A DNA stretch of 7,259 nucleotides from NCBI GenBank assembly GCA_030691225.1, contig JAUYES010000513.1, forward strand, positions 1-7,259. The letters run 5' to 3'. Under the pieces are notes generated by a model. It saw only the letters and a list, made by a program, of their open reading frames with translations, made no database searches and was not told the DNA's origin. Below are positions 6,803 through 7,259 of the stretch, piece by piece (positions within the stretch are counted from its first letter, which is position 1; the number at the start of each line of letters is the position of its first letter). This stretch comes from Holophaga sp. (GTDB taxonomy: Bacteria > Acidobacteriota > Holophagae > Holophagales > Holophagaceae). The translations under genes were made by a program, and so were the position numbers.

Positions 6803-6806
6803 ATCT

Positions 6807-6959
6807 ATGACCGAAGCCACCCCCATAGCTGCTGAACCAAAGCAAATCTGTGAAAAGTGCCGGAACGAATACACGCTCGATGTTTTCCAGCACGGCATTC
6901 CCGATCAAGCCTGCGTCTGCAAACGCTGTTTGATTGTCATGGGCTATAAGGTCAAGTGA
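6807..6959 (+). CDS. Small Cys-rich (zinc-ribbon-like) protein coupled to mqnC
   Basis: This is a 50-residue product of unknown function that I cannot place in a named family. It has five cysteines in two knuckle-like groups: CEKC at 15-18, and CVCKRC at 36-41 (C36, C38, C41). There is a 17-residue spacer with aromatic and acidic residues between them, the pattern of a small zinc-binding or Fe-binding domain. The first 12 residues are Ala/Pro/Glu-rich and look flexible. No signal peptide or membrane segment is present. The reading frame has a strong GGAGG site and follows a terminator by 29 bases. Its TGA overlaps the GTG proposed for mqnC (GTGA), and an AAGG element for that gene lies within it. 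This context suggests a protein made together with MqnC, but any role (metal handling, chaperoning of the enzyme or DNA/RNA binding) is only guesswork. It could alternatively be an unrelated small gene or a leader reading frame. Confidence 0.65.
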   Translation: MTEATPIAAEPKQICEKCRNEYTLDVFQHGIPDQACVCKRCLIVMGYKVK

Positions 6960-7259
6960 GCGCGGGAATGCTTATTGAAATCCTTGAGCGGGTGCTGGCC
7001 GGCGCGAGAGTTGATACGGCCGAGGCCCTGCAACTTTTTGAGAATGCCGATCTTGCTGACCTTGCCCTAGCAGCAACTACCGTAAGGAATCGCCACAACA
7101 ACCCTGGTCGCGTTAGCTACGTGATCGATCGGAACGTCAACTACACCGATATTTGCAACGTGTATTGCACCTTTTGCGCTTTTTACCATCGGCCTGGCGA
7201 CACCAAAGGTTATGTGCTAACCCGCGAACAGCTGCAGAAAAAGGCTGAAGAAACCAAGT
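6956..7259 (+). CDS. mqnC: Cyclic dehypoxanthinyl futalosine synthase MqnC, N-terminal part (partial)
   Basis: MqnC is a radical-SAM enzyme of the futalosine route to menaquinone; it cyclises dehypoxanthine futalosine in the cytoplasm. About 101 residues are present and the gene runs off the window; the family is usually about 350-380 residues. The radical-SAM cluster motif CNVYCTFC (CxxxCxxC) has its cysteines at 67, 71 and 74 counted from the GTG. It is preceded by YVIDRNVNYTDI and followed by AFYHRPGDTKGYVLTREQL, a context typical of MqnC rather than of MqnE or biotin synthase. The start is taken as the GTG at 6956, which overlaps the upstream stop (GTGA) and has AAGG at about 6949-6952 before it. 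An ATG at 6968 in the same frame is a good alternative. The presence of this gene implies menaquinone-dependent electron transport by the futalosine route. Confidence 0.9.
   Translation, partial: MSAGMLIEILERVLAGARVDTAEALQLFENADLADLALAATTVRNRHNNPGRVSYVIDRNVNYTDICNVYCTFCAFYHRPGDTKGYVLTREQLQKKAEETK

Overview
The window reads as a chromosomal housekeeping segment of a Gram-negative-type (diderm) bacterium. The evidence is an LPS-transport ATPase (LptB) next to an LptC/LptA-type periplasmic protein, a sigma-54 factor, and the start of a futalosine-pathway menaquinone gene. Together these exclude most Firmicutes and Actinobacteria. They fit groups such as Acidobacteriota (Holophagae-like) or Desulfobacterota, but that placement is inference and no gene in the window proves it. 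Codon use looks uniform, and I see no insertion sequence, phage gene, tRNA, rRNA or CRISPR array.

Layout. Positions 1-422 (minus strand) hold the first 140 residues of thioredoxin reductase TrxB, cut by the window edge just after its redox CATC motif. A divergent spacer follows. The rest is on the plus strand: recJ (592-2268, or from 541), a 573-residue membrane-anchored LptC/LptA-like protein (2265-3986), lptB (3983-4723), rpoN (4737-6305) and short-form hpf (6396-6728). The recJ/lptC-like and lptC-like/lptB junctions are 4-base stop/start overlaps (ATGA and GTGA), and lptB to rpoN is a 13-base gap, so recJ-lptC-lptB-rpoN is almost certainly one transcription unit. hpf follows after 90 bases containing a small hairpin. 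A strong GC hairpin with a short T run (6749-6777) closes the unit.

After the terminator comes a 50-residue Cys-rich protein (6807-6959). It overlaps by a GTGA the start of mqnC (6956 to the window end, partial), a radical-SAM enzyme of menaquinone synthesis.

The lptB-rpoN-hpf order is the classical conserved neighbourhood known from Proteobacteria. Departures from it are recJ joined upstream, a single long LptC-like protein where separate lptC and lptA are expected, and menaquinone genes instead of the PTS-type genes (ptsN, hprK, rapZ) that often follow hpf. The strongest candidates for novelty are the fused LptC-LptA-like protein and the small Cys-rich protein coupled to mqnC. I did not find an obviously new defence or mobile system.
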